A stretch of DNA of 64,000 nt from Hoeflea sp. BAL378 (GCF_000759435.1 NZ_JRJG01000044.1:1-64000), one strand, 5' to 3'; shown: positions 11,477 through 20,612, counted from the first letter of the stretch. The notes: generated by a model not told the origin, from the sequence alone. Numbers and translations are program-made.

Positions 11477-11534
11477 TCCGCGCTCCGACTGTCCCGTTCC
11501 TGACCCGTCCGTCTATAGCACAACAAAGAAGGAA

Positions 11535-12239
11535 CTATGACACTTCGATGTCGCCTTTTCCGGCATCCATTTCCGCCATCACCTCGGCGGCGAGCGCGCG
11601 GGTGATCTTCGAGCCGCGGGCCAGCGCAAGCTGGTCGATGCGGGTGACGATCGCCCGCGCGGCGGCGAGCGAGCGCTCCATCCGGGCGACCAGCCAGTCG
11701 ATGATCCGGTCGTCGACGGCGACCTGCCGGTCGGCAAACAGCTTGACCATGACCTGGGCCAGAAGCGCCTCGTCGGGTTCGGCGATCTCGACCACGGTGG
11801 CGGCCTTCAGGCGCGAGGCGAGATCGGGCAAGGTGACTTTCCAGGCCGAGGGCCAGAGCCGGGTGGTGATCAGCAGCCAGTTGCCGTGCTCGCGCACGGC
11901 ATTGATGAGATGAAACAGTGCCGTCTCGTCAAACGGCGCGCGGTCGATGTCCTCGATGAGCACCGGACCCAGCGCCGCCATCTCGAGCACCATCGGGTCG
12001 GCGCGCGCGATGTCGACCCTTCGCGCGCCGACGCGGTCGGTCCAGATGCGGGCGAGATGGGATTTGCCCGATCCCGTCGGTCCGGCCAGGATGACCACCG
12101 GCGACGGCCAGTCCGGCCAGCGGTCGATGATCCCGACCGCCGCGCCCAGGCTCTCCGACACGATCAGGTCGTCGCGGCCTGTCGCCGGATCATGATCGAA
12201 TGCGAGCGGCAATTGCCGGGTCAGGGGCTGCTTGTTCAT
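11535..12239 (-). CDS. hdaA: HdaA, DnaA-related regulatory inactivator
   Basis: A 234-residue AAA+ protein resembling DnaA domain III without the DNA-binding domain. It is expected to act with the beta clamp to stimulate ATP hydrolysis by DnaA and so prevent re-initiation. The clamp-binding motif QLPLAFD is at residues 9-15 and Walker A GPTGSGKSH begins at residue 53; VLIEDIDR is the Walker B region. The ATG at 12237-12239 overlaps the stop of the upstream permease gene by one base; a GTG one codon earlier is an alternative. Gene order permease-hdaA-ppk-ppx is widespread in alphaproteobacteria. Confidence 0.92.
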   Translation of the reverse strand: MNKQPLTRQLPLAFDHDPATGRDDLIVSESLGAAVGIIDRWPDWPSPVVILAGPTGSGKSHLARIWTDRVGARRVDIARADPMVLEMAALGPVLIEDIDRAPFDETALFHLINAVREHGNWLLITTRLWPSAWKVTLPDLASRLKAATVVEIAEPDEALLAQVMVKLFADRQVAVDDRIIDWLVARMERSLAAARAIVTRIDQLALARGSKITRALAAEVMAEMDAGKGDIEVS

Positions 12240-13366
12240 CACTCCGGCGCGGCTCCGCCGGAGGGCCCGGGAGCCTGCGCGTCCGGCCCCCGCGTGCCCG
12301 AATAGAGATCGCTGTTGAGGTACCGGTTTATGGCGAACCGGACCAGCACGCCGACCGAGGCGGCCGCGGGCACGGCGATCAGCATGCCGACGAAGCCGAA
12401 CAGCGCGCCGAAGGCGAACAGCGCAAACATCAGCCAGACCGGATGCAGGCCGACCGAGGAGCCGACCAGCCGCGGCTGCAGGATGTTGCCCTCGAAGAAC
12501 TGGCCCACGGCGAAGACGGCGACGACCGCGCCGATCATGACGAAATCGGGCCAGAACTGGACGATGGCGACGATCAGCGCCAGCACCAGCCCGACCAGCG
12601 AGCCGACATAGGGAATGAAGCTGATGAGGCCCGCGAACAGGCCGATCAGCAGGCCGAAATTGAGCCCGACCATCATCAGGCCGACGGCATAGATCAGGCC
12701 GAGGATGATGCAGACGCTGCCCTGGCCGCGCACGAAGCCGGCGATGGTGCGGTCGATCTGGGTGGCAAGCTGGCGCACGGTCGCCAGATGGTCGCGCGGA
12801 ATCCAGCTATCGACCTTGGCGATCATGTTGTCCCAGTCGAGCAGCATGTAAAAGGCCACCACCGGCGTGACCACGAACAGCGCGGCGATGTCGATCAGCG
12901 CCATGCCCGAGTTCCAGATCTGCTGGAAGATGGTGCCGACGAAACCGGCGCCCTCCTTCAGGAGCGCTGCGAAACTGTCCTTGATCTGGCCGAGCTGGCC
13001 GGAGATCCAGTCCGGCAGCAGCGTCCGCTCGGAAGCCAGCAGTTCCTGGAGCTGGGTGATGTAGCCGGGAATGCGCCCGCCCAGGTCGACGGCTTGGGTG
13101 ACGAGGATCGGCACCAGCACCACCAGCGCCACAGCGAAGATCGCCAGGAAGGAGACCAGGATGACCAGCGTCGCCATCAGCCGCGAGAGGCCGCGGCGCT
13201 CGAGCCAGTCGGCCACCGGATCGAGGAAATAGGCCAGCGCCATGCCGGCGATGAACGGCAGCAGGATCGAGCGGAACAACATCAGGAAGCCGACGAACAC
13301 CGCCAGCGCGATCAGCCAGAACAGGATCTGCCGCCGCAGCGCCACCGCATCAAAATGAGTCGCCAT
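12239..13366 (-). CDS. AI-2E family transporter (PerM/TqsA-type permease)
   Basis: A 375-residue integral membrane protein of the AI-2 exporter superfamily. Two N-terminal helices are followed by IAGMALAYFLDPVADWLERRGLSR, a signature of the family. The central soluble helical region precedes a cluster of helices including FGLLIGLFAGLISFIPYVGSLVG and the PRLVGSSVGLHPVWLM motif. The substrate of this branch is not known; autoinducer export should not be assumed. A GAGG five bases upstream supports the ATG at 13366 rather than the GTG two codons earlier. Translationally coupled to hdaA. Confidence 0.9.
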   Translation of the reverse strand: MATHFDAVALRRQILFWLIALAVFVGFLMLFRSILLPFIAGMALAYFLDPVADWLERRGLSRLMATLVILVSFLAIFAVALVVLVPILVTQAVDLGGRIPGYITQLQELLASERTLLPDWISGQLGQIKDSFAALLKEGAGFVGTIFQQIWNSGMALIDIAALFVVTPVVAFYMLLDWDNMIAKVDSWIPRDHLATVRQLATQIDRTIAGFVRGQGSVCIILGLIYAVGLMMVGLNFGLLIGLFAGLISFIPYVGSLVGLVLALIVAIVQFWPDFVMIGAVVAVFAVGQFFEGNILQPRLVGSSVGLHPVWLMFALFAFGALFGFVGMLIAVPAAASVGVLVRFAINRYLNSDLYSGTRGPDAQAPGPSGGAAPE

Positions 13367-13413
13367 GATCACCTCGCTTGGGGCCGCCCTGGAGCCGGCC
13401 GCACCGCATCCTG

Positions 13414-13968
13414 CTAACCGGCCGCGCCCTCGCCCGCCATGTGCCTGAGCCAGGTGACGAGATAGGCGCCCGCCGAGGCTATGGTCAAGCCCGCAACCGC
13501 ATAGAGCATCCCTGCGATGAGGGCGTCAAGCCGGACGATCCCGGCCAGATCGGCGAGCACCAGGATGAGCAGGACGATCTGCAGCAGGGTATTGGCCTTG
13601 GACACCATCAGCGGCCGCATCTCGACCGGATTGTCCATCAGGCTCGACAGCACCACCGCGGCGATGATCATGCCGTCCCGGGAGACCGCCAGAATGACCA
13701 GCCAGGACGGAAGCACGCCGAGCCATCCCAGCATGACGAAGACGCTGACCAGCAGGAACTTGTCGGCCATGGGGTCGAGCCAGGCGCCGAGTTCGGACTT
13801 CTGGTTGAACTGCCGGGCGATCGCCCCGTCGACCGCGTCGGTGACGCCGGCAAGCACGAACAGGAGCAGCGCCGTCATCATGTCGCCGTCGATCATGCAG
13901 TACAGGACCAGCGGGACGATGAGGAAGCGGGCGACCGTGATGTAATTTGGCACTGTCATGGGCGGCAT
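13414..13968 (-). CDS. CDP-alcohol phosphatidyltransferase family protein
   Basis: A 184-residue membrane enzyme with the full family motif DG-x2-AR-x8-G-x3-D-x3-D, seen here in TDAVDGAIARQFNQKSELG followed by AWLDPMADK. Family members transfer a phosphatidyl group from CDP-diacylglycerol to an alcohol such as glycerol-3-phosphate. This is a second member in the window; the one at 34819 looks like the canonical PgsA, so the acceptor here is uncertain. AGGAAG immediately upstream supports MPPMTVPNYIT as N-terminus. It is transcribed with the permease and hdaA and is divergent from purM. Confidence 0.88.
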   Translation of the reverse strand: MPPMTVPNYITVARFLIVPLVLYCMIDGDMMTALLLFVLAGVTDAVDGAIARQFNQKSELGAWLDPMADKFLLVSVFVMLGWLGVLPSWLVILAVSRDGMIIAAVVLSSLMDNPVEMRPLMVSKANTLLQIVLLILVLADLAGIVRLDALIAGMLYAVAGLTIASAGAYLVTWLRHMAGEGAAG

Positions 13969-14162
13969 TTCTTCCTGGCTGGAACCGGATATGGCGTCGG
14001 CGCCGGGGATTTCCAAGTCCGTGCGCCCCCTCTAGCATCGCCGCGTCCGGTTTTCCCGTCAAATGTCGCGCCCGATCGCGTGCTCCGGCTTGCGGAATGG
14101 CCCGCAAAATGCCATCCCCCGCACGAGACAAGCGCCTTTGAACCCGAAGGAAGGGAAGCCCG

Positions 14163-15233
14163 ATGGCGGATCCGAAGAACGGCCTCACCTATGCCCAGGC
14201 CGGCGTCGACATCGATGCCGGCAACGAGATGGTCAACCGCATCAAGCCGTTGGTGCGCTCGACCCGCCGGCCCGGCGCCGACGGCGAGATCGGCGGATTC
14301 GGCGGGCTGTTCGACCTCAAGGCCGCGGGATTCACCGATCCGGTGCTGGTGGCCGCCAATGACGGCGTCGGCACCAAGCTCAAGGTGGCGATCGAGGCGG
14401 GGATGCATGACACGGTCGGCATCGATCTGGTCGCCATGTGCGTCAACGACCTGGTGGTCCAGGGCGCCGAGCCGTTGTTCTTCCTCGATTACTTCGCCAC
14501 CGGCAAACTCGACCCCGAACAGGGTGCGGCCATCGTCGGCGGCATCGCCCAGGGCTGCCTCCAGGCCGGCTGCGCGCTGATCGGCGGGGAAACCGCCGAG
14601 ATGCCCGGCATGTACCGCGACGGCGACTACGACCTCGCCGGCTTCGCCGTGGGTGCTGCCGAACGCGGCCAGCTCCTGCCATCGGGCACGCTGTCGGAGG
14701 GCGACGTGGTGCTGGGGCTCGCCTCCTCGGGCGTCCATTCCAACGGCTATTCGCTGGTGCGCCGCGTCGTCGAGATGAGCGGCCTCGGCTATGATGCGCC
14801 CGCGCCGTTCGATCCGTCGAAGAGCCTGGGCGCGGCGCTGATGGAGCCGACTCGGATCTATGTCAAATCGCTGCTGGCCGTAATCCGCGAGACCGGCGCG
14901 ATCCAGGCACTGGCGCACATCACCGGCGGCGGATTCCCCGAAAACCTGCCGCGCGTGCTGCCCGCTCACCTTGCCGCCGAGATCGAGCTCGACTCCATTT
15001 CCGTACCGAAGGTGTTTTCCTGGATCGCCGGCACCGGCGGGGTGGCGGCCCAGGAAATGCTGCGCACCTTCAACTGCGGCGTCGGCATGATCGCAGTGGT
15101 CAAGGCCGACGAGGCCGACCGGGTGGCGGACGCGCTTGAGGCCCAGGGCGAGAGCGTGATCCGACTCGGGCGGCTGGCCGCGCGCGGCGAAGGCCAGGCG
15201 GGCGTGTCCTACAAGGGGACACTGGCGCTGTGA
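14163..15233 (+). CDS. purM: phosphoribosylformylglycinamidine cyclo-ligase
   Basis: A 356-residue AIR synthetase that converts FGAM to AIR with ATP in step five of purine synthesis. Visible motifs are [15 protein letters not shown] near the start, [12 protein letters not shown], the [23 protein letters not shown] block, and [11 protein letters not shown]. Length is normal. GGAAGGGAAG upstream of the ATG is a good ribosome-binding site. The stop overlaps the purN GTG start by 4 bp, so the two are translationally coupled; purM and purN adjacency is conserved in rhizobia. Confidence 0.97.
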   Translation: MADPKNGLTYAQAGVDIDAGNEMVNRIKPLVRSTRRPGADGEIGGFGGLFDLKAAGFTDPVLVAANDGVGTKLKVAIEAGMHDTVGIDLVAMCVNDLVVQGAEPLFFLDYFATGKLDPEQGAAIVGGIAQGCLQAGCALIGGETAEMPGMYRDGDYDLAGFAVGAAERGQLLPSGTLSEGDVVLGLASSGVHSNGYSLVRRVVEMSGLGYDAPAPFDPSKSLGAALMEPTRIYVKSLLAVIRETGAIQALAHITGGGFPENLPRVLPAHLAAEIELDSISVPKVFSWIAGTGGVAAQEMLRTFNCGVGMIAVVKADEADRVADALEAQGESVIRLGRLAARGEGQAGVSYKGTLAL

Positions 15234-15865
15234 GCGCCGCCGAAAGGGTGCCGGTCGCGGTGCTGATCTCCGGGCGCGGATCGAACATGGGCGCGCTGGT
15301 CGCGGCCTCGCAGGAGCCGGATTTTCCCGCCCGCATCGTCTGCGTGATTTCCGACAAGGCCGACGCCGCGGGACTCGCGCACGCCCGCGAACAGGGGATC
15401 GAGGCGGTGGCGGTCCCCCGCCGCGATTATCCTTCCAAGGCCGAGCACGAGGCGGCGGTGATCGCGACGATCGAGGCGTCCGGCGCCAGGATCATCGCGC
15501 TGGCGGGCTACATGCGGCTGCTCTCGGCAGATTTCGTCCGGCGCTATGCGGGCCGGATGATCAACATCCATCCCTCGCTGCTGCCCGCGTTTCCCGGTCT
15601 CGCCACCCATGAGCGGGCGCTGGCCGCCGGATGCCGGGTGCATGGCTGCACCGTCCATTTCGTCACCGAGGGCATGGACGAGGGTCCGATCATCGAGCAG
15701 GAGGCGATACGTGTCGTCCCGGACGACACGGCCGACACGCTCGCCGCCCGCGTGCTCGCGGCCGAGCACCGGATCTATCCCCGGGCGCTCGCCATGCTGG
15801 CGCGCGGCGAGGTCCGCATGGGCAGCGGCGGGCGCACCGTGCACAAGGTCCCGTCCGGCGATTGA
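15230..15865 (+). CDS. purN: phosphoribosylglycinamide formyltransferase
   Basis: A 211-residue GAR transformylase using 10-formyl-tetrahydrofolate in step three of purine synthesis. Key parts are the phosphate loop LISGRGSNM near residue 14, the catalytic region [13 protein letters not shown] (Asn and His), and [16 protein letters not shown] containing the catalytic Asp. It starts at GTG, overlapping purM by 4 bp (GTGA). The length and domain order are those of standard PurN. Confidence 0.97.
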   Translation: MSAAERVPVAVLISGRGSNMGALVAASQEPDFPARIVCVISDKADAAGLAHAREQGIEAVAVPRRDYPSKAEHEAAVIATIEASGARIIALAGYMRLLSADFVRRYAGRMINIHPSLLPAFPGLATHERALAAGCRVHGCTVHFVTEGMDEGPIIEQEAIRVVPDDTADTLAARVLAAEHRIYPRALAMLARGEVRMGSGGRTVHKVPSGD

Positions 15866-15899
15866 TCCAGGACCATTCCGCTGGCCTGCGGATTCCTCA

Positions 15900-15984
15900 A
15901 AAGGTTGTATTTCTGGTTCACGCCACCTTTACTTGTGATCTGTTTCTGGTACTTTGGTTGCGTCACTGCTTTAATACAACCTTT
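15900..15984. repeat. 12-bp perfect inverted repeat with 61-bp AT-rich spacer
   Basis: AAAGGTTGTATT (15900-15911) is repeated inverted as AATACAACCTTT (15973-15984). The arms and spacer are noticeably AT-rich compared with the flanking genes, and weaker symmetry (GGAT ... ATCC) continues outward. It lies in the 276-bp gap between purN and the 90-residue ORF. It could be an operator pair, a leader structure or a small inserted element; no terminator T-tract follows. Confidence 0.6.
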
Positions 15985-16141
15985 GCCTGATCCAAAAGCC
16001 CGATGCCTGCGGGAGGTGATAGCGCGGTTGCCGGCCGGAGCCGGGCGAAATCCTGCCCGATCTCCGACCCGCCCTGCCGTGTGAGCGGTTCCGCAGTCCG
16101 GCATTGCGCTCAGACAGGCCTCGTTCCGAGAGGAGAAGTCC

Positions 16142-16414
16142 ATGTCGCATTTCTCGTCCAAGCCTCCATCCGAAGCAAAACCTGCCCCGACCGGCTTTTT
16201 CCGCGGCGGCCTGATGCCCGCGGCGCCGCTCGACCATGCGTCGCTGATCGTTTTCGACATCCGTTCGCTCAAGCTCAGCGTCGCCGAAGGCCGCGAGATC
16301 GAGGGCGAACTGCGCGAGGCGCTGTTCAAGATGCTGGCCTCGCGCAAGAAGGGGCGCGCCGACCTCAGCGCCGCCGATATCGGCGGTACGGTCCTGGGCA
16401 TCGCCATCGAGTGA
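16142..16414 (+). CDS. 90-residue protein of unknown family, first gene of cupin/aminotransferase unit
   Basis: The protein has a flexible Ser/Pro/Lys-rich N-terminus (about residues 1-25), then a mixed hydrophobic-amphipathic region with a likely helix around GREIEGELREALFKMLAS, and ends LGIAIE. It contains no Cys, Asn, Gln, Tyr or Trp. It has no signal peptide or membrane span. AGGAG at 16131-16135, six bases before the ATG, is an excellent ribosome-binding site and argues that the gene is real. I do not recognise it. Its position before an oxygenase and a PLP enzyme allows a role as substrate peptide or accessory protein, but that is inference. Confidence 0.7.
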   Translation: MSHFSSKPPSEAKPAPTGFFRGGLMPAAPLDHASLIVFDIRSLKLSVAEGREIEGELREALFKMLASRKKGRADLSAADIGGTVLGIAIE

Positions 16415-16642
16415 CCCGGTGACCGGGCGTTGGTGCGGCGACCGGATGCGCGCACCCTGGGAACGGCCCCCGTCCCGGCGAGGCCTCGACCGGGGAGCAC
16501 GCCCGGTCTTCCGGACCGGTGCGTCGGACCTGACGCATCGCGCCGCTCTGGCCCCGCCCCGCAGCCCCTGCCCGACCGCGTGCCTCCGGCCTTGCCGGGC
16601 CAAGCATGCCGTGTCTGAAACCATCCTTCTGGAGGGATCGCC

Positions 16643-17644
16643 ATGAGCGAAGCCGCCGTCAAGCAGCCGTCCGACGACTGGACCGAATGGGCGGCGCACA
16701 ACCTGGCGATGGGCGTAGCCGCAGCCGACATCGCCGCCGAACTCGGCAAGGCCGGCCTGTCCGCGCCGGAGGCGCAGCGCCTGATTGCCGGCATCGAAAG
16801 CAGCCCGGTGTTCCGCGCGGCGCGGCGGCTGGGCGGCGAGGTGCGCAAATGGACCGTGCTCACGGACACGCTGCTGGCGCTCGAGGGCCTGACCCATGAC
16901 TACGACCGCGTGCCGCGCGTGTCGGGCCTGTCGTCCGAGGCGTTCCTGCGCGAGTACTACGCGCTCAACCGGCCGGTGATCCTCGAGGACGTGGTGGACG
17001 CTTGGCCCGCCCTGGGAAAATGGGACCTCGACTTCCTGGCCCGGCATTTCGGCCAGTGCCCGATCACCTACCAGCACGGCCGCTCGAAGAGCGACCACCG
17101 CGATTCCTTCGTCGATCACAGCACGCGGGCGACGCTGTCGGGCTATATCGACCTGATCCGGGACGGGGCCGAGACCAATGACTATTACCTCATCGCCCAT
17201 GACAGGATCCTCGACCGGCCGGACTTCAAGCCGCTGCTCAACGACATTGTCTTCGACCCGCGCTATTTCGATCCCGTCTCCCGGCCCGGGCGGGTGTTCT
17301 TCTGGCTCGGCCCGAAGGGAACGCTGACGCCGATGCACCGGGACCTGGGCAATGTGTTCTTCGCCCAGGTGATGGGGCGCAAGCGGGTGACGCTGATCCC
17401 GTCCAAGCAAATGCACAAGGTTTACAACCAGACCGGCTATCACAGCGAGATCGACTTCGAGAAGGATGACCTGTCGGACTACCCGCTGCTCGAGGGCGCG
17501 CATATCGTCGAGGAGGTGATCGCGCCCGGCGAACTCTTGTTCATCTCGATCGGCTGGTGGCATGCGGTCAAATCGCTCGATGTCAGCATCACCGTGACCG
17601 GCAACAATTTCCGCTTCCCCAACGTGTTTTCGGAGATCTTCTAG
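16643..17644 (+). CDS. cupin_8/JmjC-type Fe(II)/2-oxoglutarate oxygenase, FIH-like
   Basis: A 333-residue protein with an approximately 90-residue helical N-terminal extension followed by a cupin-like JmjC domain. The Fe ligands are visible as H232 and D234 in TPMHRDLGN, with distal H307 in GWWHAVKSLDV. K247 in GRKRVTLIP lies 15 residues after the first His, the spacing of the 2-oxoglutarate-binding Lys in human FIH, and the NVFFAQVMGRKR stretch resembles FIH. Such enzymes hydroxylate side chains of proteins or peptides, or small molecules; the substrate here is unknown. GGAGG seven bases before ATG supports the start. The next gene begins two bases after its stop. Confidence 0.88.
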   Translation: MSEAAVKQPSDDWTEWAAHNLAMGVAAADIAAELGKAGLSAPEAQRLIAGIESSPVFRAARRLGGEVRKWTVLTDTLLALEGLTHDYDRVPRVSGLSSEAFLREYYALNRPVILEDVVDAWPALGKWDLDFLARHFGQCPITYQHGRSKSDHRDSFVDHSTRATLSGYIDLIRDGAETNDYYLIAHDRILDRPDFKPLLNDIVFDPRYFDPVSRPGRVFFWLGPKGTLTPMHRDLGNVFFAQVMGRKRVTLIPSKQMHKVYNQTGYHSEIDFEKDDLSDYPLLEGAHIVEEVIAPGELLFISIGWWHAVKSLDVSITVTGNNFRFPNVFSEIF

Positions 17645-17646
17645 AC

Positions 17647-18903
17647 TTGGCCGACAGGGTCCGTCCGGATCGGGAGGACCGGGAGCCAAAGCTCGATGTC
17701 GGCCGGTCCTCGGCCCTGCTCAAGCGCCTGCGGCAGAGCGAGGCGCTGCTCGCCGCCCGGCCGGGGATGTATTTCACCGGCTATGAGCGGATCGGCGGCA
17801 ATCCGGTGTTCATCGACCGGGCCGAGGGCGCCCGGCTGCGCGACATCGACGGCAATATCTACACCGATTACCTGCTCGGCTTCGGCTCCGTGGTGCTGGG
17901 CCATGGCCATCCGGAGGTGAACCGGGCGGTCATGGCGGCGCTCGGGCGCGGCGTCAATCCAACGCTGCTCGATGTCGCCCATCTCGATCTCGCCGAGCGC
18001 ATCGTCGGGCTGGTGCCCTCGGCCGATCTCGTCACCTTTCTCAAGACCGGGTCGGACGCCGTCGACGCCGCGGTCCGCCTCGCCCGGGCCGTGACCGGAC
18101 GGTCGCATGTGCTGCATTACGGCCATCACGGATGGCACGACTGGTGCTCCGCCTCTCCAGGCGTGCCCGACGCCGCGCGGTCGCTGCTGCACCGGTTCGC
18201 CTACAACGACCTGGACAGCGTGCGCGCCCTGTTTGACGCCCACCCGGGCGAGATCGCCTGCGTGGTGATGATGCCCTATGAGCTCGAGCCGCCGCAGCCG
18301 GGCTACCTCACGGCCATGAAGCAGCTCACGCATCAGAACCGCGCGCTGTTCATCCTCGACGAGGTGCGATCGGGGTTCCGCATCGGGCTCGGCGGGGCGC
18401 AGGGCGCATTCGGCGTCGCCCCCGACATCTCGGCCTTCGGCAAGGCGATGGCCAACGGCCATGCGATCTCGGCGCTGGCCGGGCGGCGCGAGATCATGGC
18501 GAGGATCCTCGAGCTCGGGCTGACGGTCACCTATTTCCGCTCCCCCGACGCGATGGCCGCCTCGCTCGCCACGATAGGGATCCTCGAGCGCGAGGATGTG
18601 CCGGCACGGCTGAAGAGGCTGGGCCGGCGGCTGATGGACGGCCTCGACCAGGCCGCGCTGAAAGCCCGCGTCCCGGCCCGCTCCGTGGGCCTCGAGGCGA
18701 CGCCGTTCCTCCGCTTCGAGCACGAGCGGGAGGCCGAGCGCGACCGGGCGCTGCGGCTGTTCTGCAACGGCATGCTGGCGCGCGGGCATTTGATGACGCC
18801 GGCGCATCACTGGTTCCTCTGCGCCGCCATGACCGAGGACGACATCGACCGGACCGTCCGGGCCGCCGAACGCACGCTGGCGGACATCGCAGCCGCGATC
18901 TGA
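17647..18903 (+). CDS. class III PLP aminotransferase (glutamate-1-semialdehyde aminomutase-like)
   Basis: A 419-residue fold-type I PLP enzyme of the class III group. GSDAVDAAVRLARAVTGR contains the phosphate-binding region, HHGWHDW is the family HGxHD motif, D238 in FILDEVRSGFR binds the pyridine nitrogen, and K266 in SAFGKAMANG is the expected Schiff-base lysine. The usual EPV segment reads MPYELEPP, so the active site differs from hemL. The start is taken as TTG at 17647, two bases after the oxygenase stop; the next in-frame ATG would remove about 40 residues. The substrate is unknown. It is almost certainly co-transcribed with the oxygenase. Confidence 0.85.
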   Translation: MADRVRPDREDREPKLDVGRSSALLKRLRQSEALLAARPGMYFTGYERIGGNPVFIDRAEGARLRDIDGNIYTDYLLGFGSVVLGHGHPEVNRAVMAALGRGVNPTLLDVAHLDLAERIVGLVPSADLVTFLKTGSDAVDAAVRLARAVTGRSHVLHYGHHGWHDWCSASPGVPDAARSLLHRFAYNDLDSVRALFDAHPGEIACVVMMPYELEPPQPGYLTAMKQLTHQNRALFILDEVRSGFRIGLGGAQGAFGVAPDISAFGKAMANGHAISALAGRREIMARILELGLTVTYFRSPDAMAASLATIGILEREDVPARLKRLGRRLMDGLDQAALKARVPARSVGLEATPFLRFEHEREAERDRALRLFCNGMLARGHLMTPAHHWFLCAAMTEDDIDRTVRAAERTLADIAAAI

Positions 18904-19089
18904 CGGCGCCGATGGAGGCCCCGTCCGACAATCTTGACCTTTGCCTCGGATCTTGACTTTATGGCAGGCTCCGTCGAGTCGATGGCTTGGCGGCATCAGG
19001 GCACAATATTACGCCGGACCGGTGACTTATGCCGCTTTGCTGAGGCAGCCCATCGCCCGTCCGGCCCCAAATGATTGATTGGAGACGCC

Positions 19090-20361
19090 ATGCCTTCTCT
19101 CCACGGACTGCTCGACAAAGCCATCAGCAACGGCCGATTGACGGTCACCGACGCCAGGGGCCAGACCCGCGTCTACGGCGGCAAGGGACCGGGTCCGGAA
19201 GCCGCCATCCGCTTCACCACGCCGTCGGTGGCGCGCAAGATCTTCCTCAATCCCGAGCTCAAGGCGGCGGAAGCCTATATGGACGGCGAACTGGTGATGA
19301 GCGAGGGCTCGATCCACGACCTGATCCGGCTGTTCTTCGCCAACAAGCACCAGTTCGACCTCACCCCCAGCCAGATCTTCTGGCGCGGCGTCGCCCGCGG
19401 GCTCAGGCGCTTCCAGCAGAACAATGCGCTGTCGCGGGCGCGGGGCAATGTGCAGGCGCATTACGACATCGGCGAAGAGATCTACCGGCTGTTTCTCGAC
19501 GCCGACATGCAATATTCCTGCGCCTATTTTCCCGAAGGCACCGAGACGCTGGAACAGGCGCAGACGCTGAAGAAGCGTCATCTCGCCGCCAAGCTGCAAC
19601 TGGCCGACGGCCAGAGGCTGCTCGACATCGGCTGCGGATGGGGCGGGCTCGGGCTCTATCTGGCCCATCTCGCCGACATCGAGGTGGTGGGCGTGACGCT
19701 GTCGGAACGGCAGCTTGCCGTGGCCCGGCGCAGGGCCGAGATCCTCGGCGTCAGCGACCGGGTGAAATTCGAGCTGATCGACTACCGCGAGGTTGAGGGC
19801 AAGTTCGACCGCATCGTCTCGGTGGGCATGCTCGAACATGTCGGCGTGCACTATCTCACCCCCTATTTCCTCACCGTGCGCGACCGGCTCTCGCCCGACG
19901 GCGTGGCGCTGATCCATTCGATCTCGTCCAAGGCGCCGCCCGGGGTCACCGGGCCGTTCCTGCGCAAGTACATCTTCCCCGGCGGCTACGCGCCGTCGCT
20001 GTCGGAAGCGGTCTCGGCGATCGAACTGTCGGGGCTTTGGATCCTCGACTGCGAGATCTGGCGCTGCCACTACGGCCACACGCTCCGCCACTGGCGCGAC
20101 CGTTTCGACGCCAACCGGGCGCGGGCCGCCGAGGTGATGGACGAGCGCTTCTGCCGGATGTGGGAGCTGTATCTGTCGATGTGCGAATGCGCCTTCATGC
20201 AGGGCGCGAGCAACGTGTTCCAGATCCAGCTCGGCCGCGAGCGCGACGTGGTGCCGCTCACCCGCGACTACATCGCGATCGAGGAAGCCCGCATCGCCGA
20301 GCGCGAGACCCAATTCCTCGACCGCGTGGTGGCGAGCGCCAAACAGGCGCTGGAGGAATGA
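19090..20361 (+). CDS. cfa: cyclopropane-fatty-acyl-phospholipid synthase
   Basis: A 423-residue SAM-dependent enzyme that adds a methylene bridge to unsaturated acyl chains of membrane phospholipids. The SAM motif LLDIGCGWGGLGLYL starts at residue 177, preceded by VQAHYDIG and the MQYSCAYF cysteine loop (C144); FPGGYAPSL and RWRDRF-like blocks follow. Length fits the CFA family. GGAG eight bases upstream of the ATG supports the start. The gene is monocistronic, with a hairpin immediately after the stop. Confidence 0.96.
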   Translation: MPSLHGLLDKAISNGRLTVTDARGQTRVYGGKGPGPEAAIRFTTPSVARKIFLNPELKAAEAYMDGELVMSEGSIHDLIRLFFANKHQFDLTPSQIFWRGVARGLRRFQQNNALSRARGNVQAHYDIGEEIYRLFLDADMQYSCAYFPEGTETLEQAQTLKKRHLAAKLQLADGQRLLDIGCGWGGLGLYLAHLADIEVVGVTLSERQLAVARRRAEILGVSDRVKFELIDYREVEGKFDRIVSVGMLEHVGVHYLTPYFLTVRDRLSPDGVALIHSISSKAPPGVTGPFLRKYIFPGGYAPSLSEAVSAIELSGLWILDCEIWRCHYGHTLRHWRDRFDANRARAAEVMDERFCRMWELYLSMCECAFMQGASNVFQIQLGRERDVVPLTRDYIAIEEARIAERETQFLDRVVASAKQALEE

Positions 20362-20366
20362 CAAAA

Positions 20367-20389
20367 GCCCGGACGCTGGGCGCCCGGGC
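20367..20389 (-). terminator. hairpin copy 1 (GCCCGGACGC arm), terminator-like on minus strand
   Basis: GCCCGGACGC (20367-20376) and GCGCCCGGGC (20380-20389) form a 10-bp stem with one A-C mismatch and a 3-nt loop. On the minus strand it is followed by TTTT, so it could end minus-strand transcripts coming from ohr. It starts 5 nt after the cfa stop. A copy with identical arms is at 20613-20635. Confidence 0.5.
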
Positions 20390-20453
20390 CGAGAGTGCTG
20401 ACAACCCCGCAGCTTCGTCCACTTGTCGTTTTGTGGTGGCTGTCCCTCGAAAC

Positions 20454-20567
20454 CCGTCATGCCGGACTTGATCCGGCATCCAGCGCGATCAAGTCCTTGA
20501 TCGCGAAAGACTCTTTCACGGCGCCGACGCGCCGTGGCTGGATTCCGGCTCAAGGCCGGAATGACGG
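20454..20567. repeat. about 114-bp imperfect palindromic repeat element
   Basis: The ends are complementary: CCGTCATGCCGG at the left and CCGGAATGACGG at the right, with internal CATCCAG/CTGGATT symmetry. This is the form of dispersed palindromic intergenic repeats common in alphaproteobacterial genomes. A further copy of the arm (CCGTCATTCCGG) lies at 20579-20590. No ORF is present. The rest of the 323-bp cfa-ohr gap contains two flanking hairpins and nothing else recognised. Confidence 0.7.
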
Positions 20568-20612
20568 AGGACATGGCCCCGTCATTCCGGGATGATTTTG
20601 TCGACAAGCTGA

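Noticed and set aside
16415-16642. Possible extra small ORFs between the 90-residue gene and the oxygenase
   Set aside because: Frames at 16419 and 16430 lack ribosome-binding sites and read as Arg/Pro/Ala noise; the only hairpin (CCCGG-TGA-CCGGG) is short and without T-run.
18931-18962. Repeated ATCTTGAC-CTT / ATCTTGAC-TTT upstream of cfa
   Set aside because: Two similar 11-mers 19 bp apart could be promoter or operator half-sites, but no acceptable -10 or symmetry supports a call.
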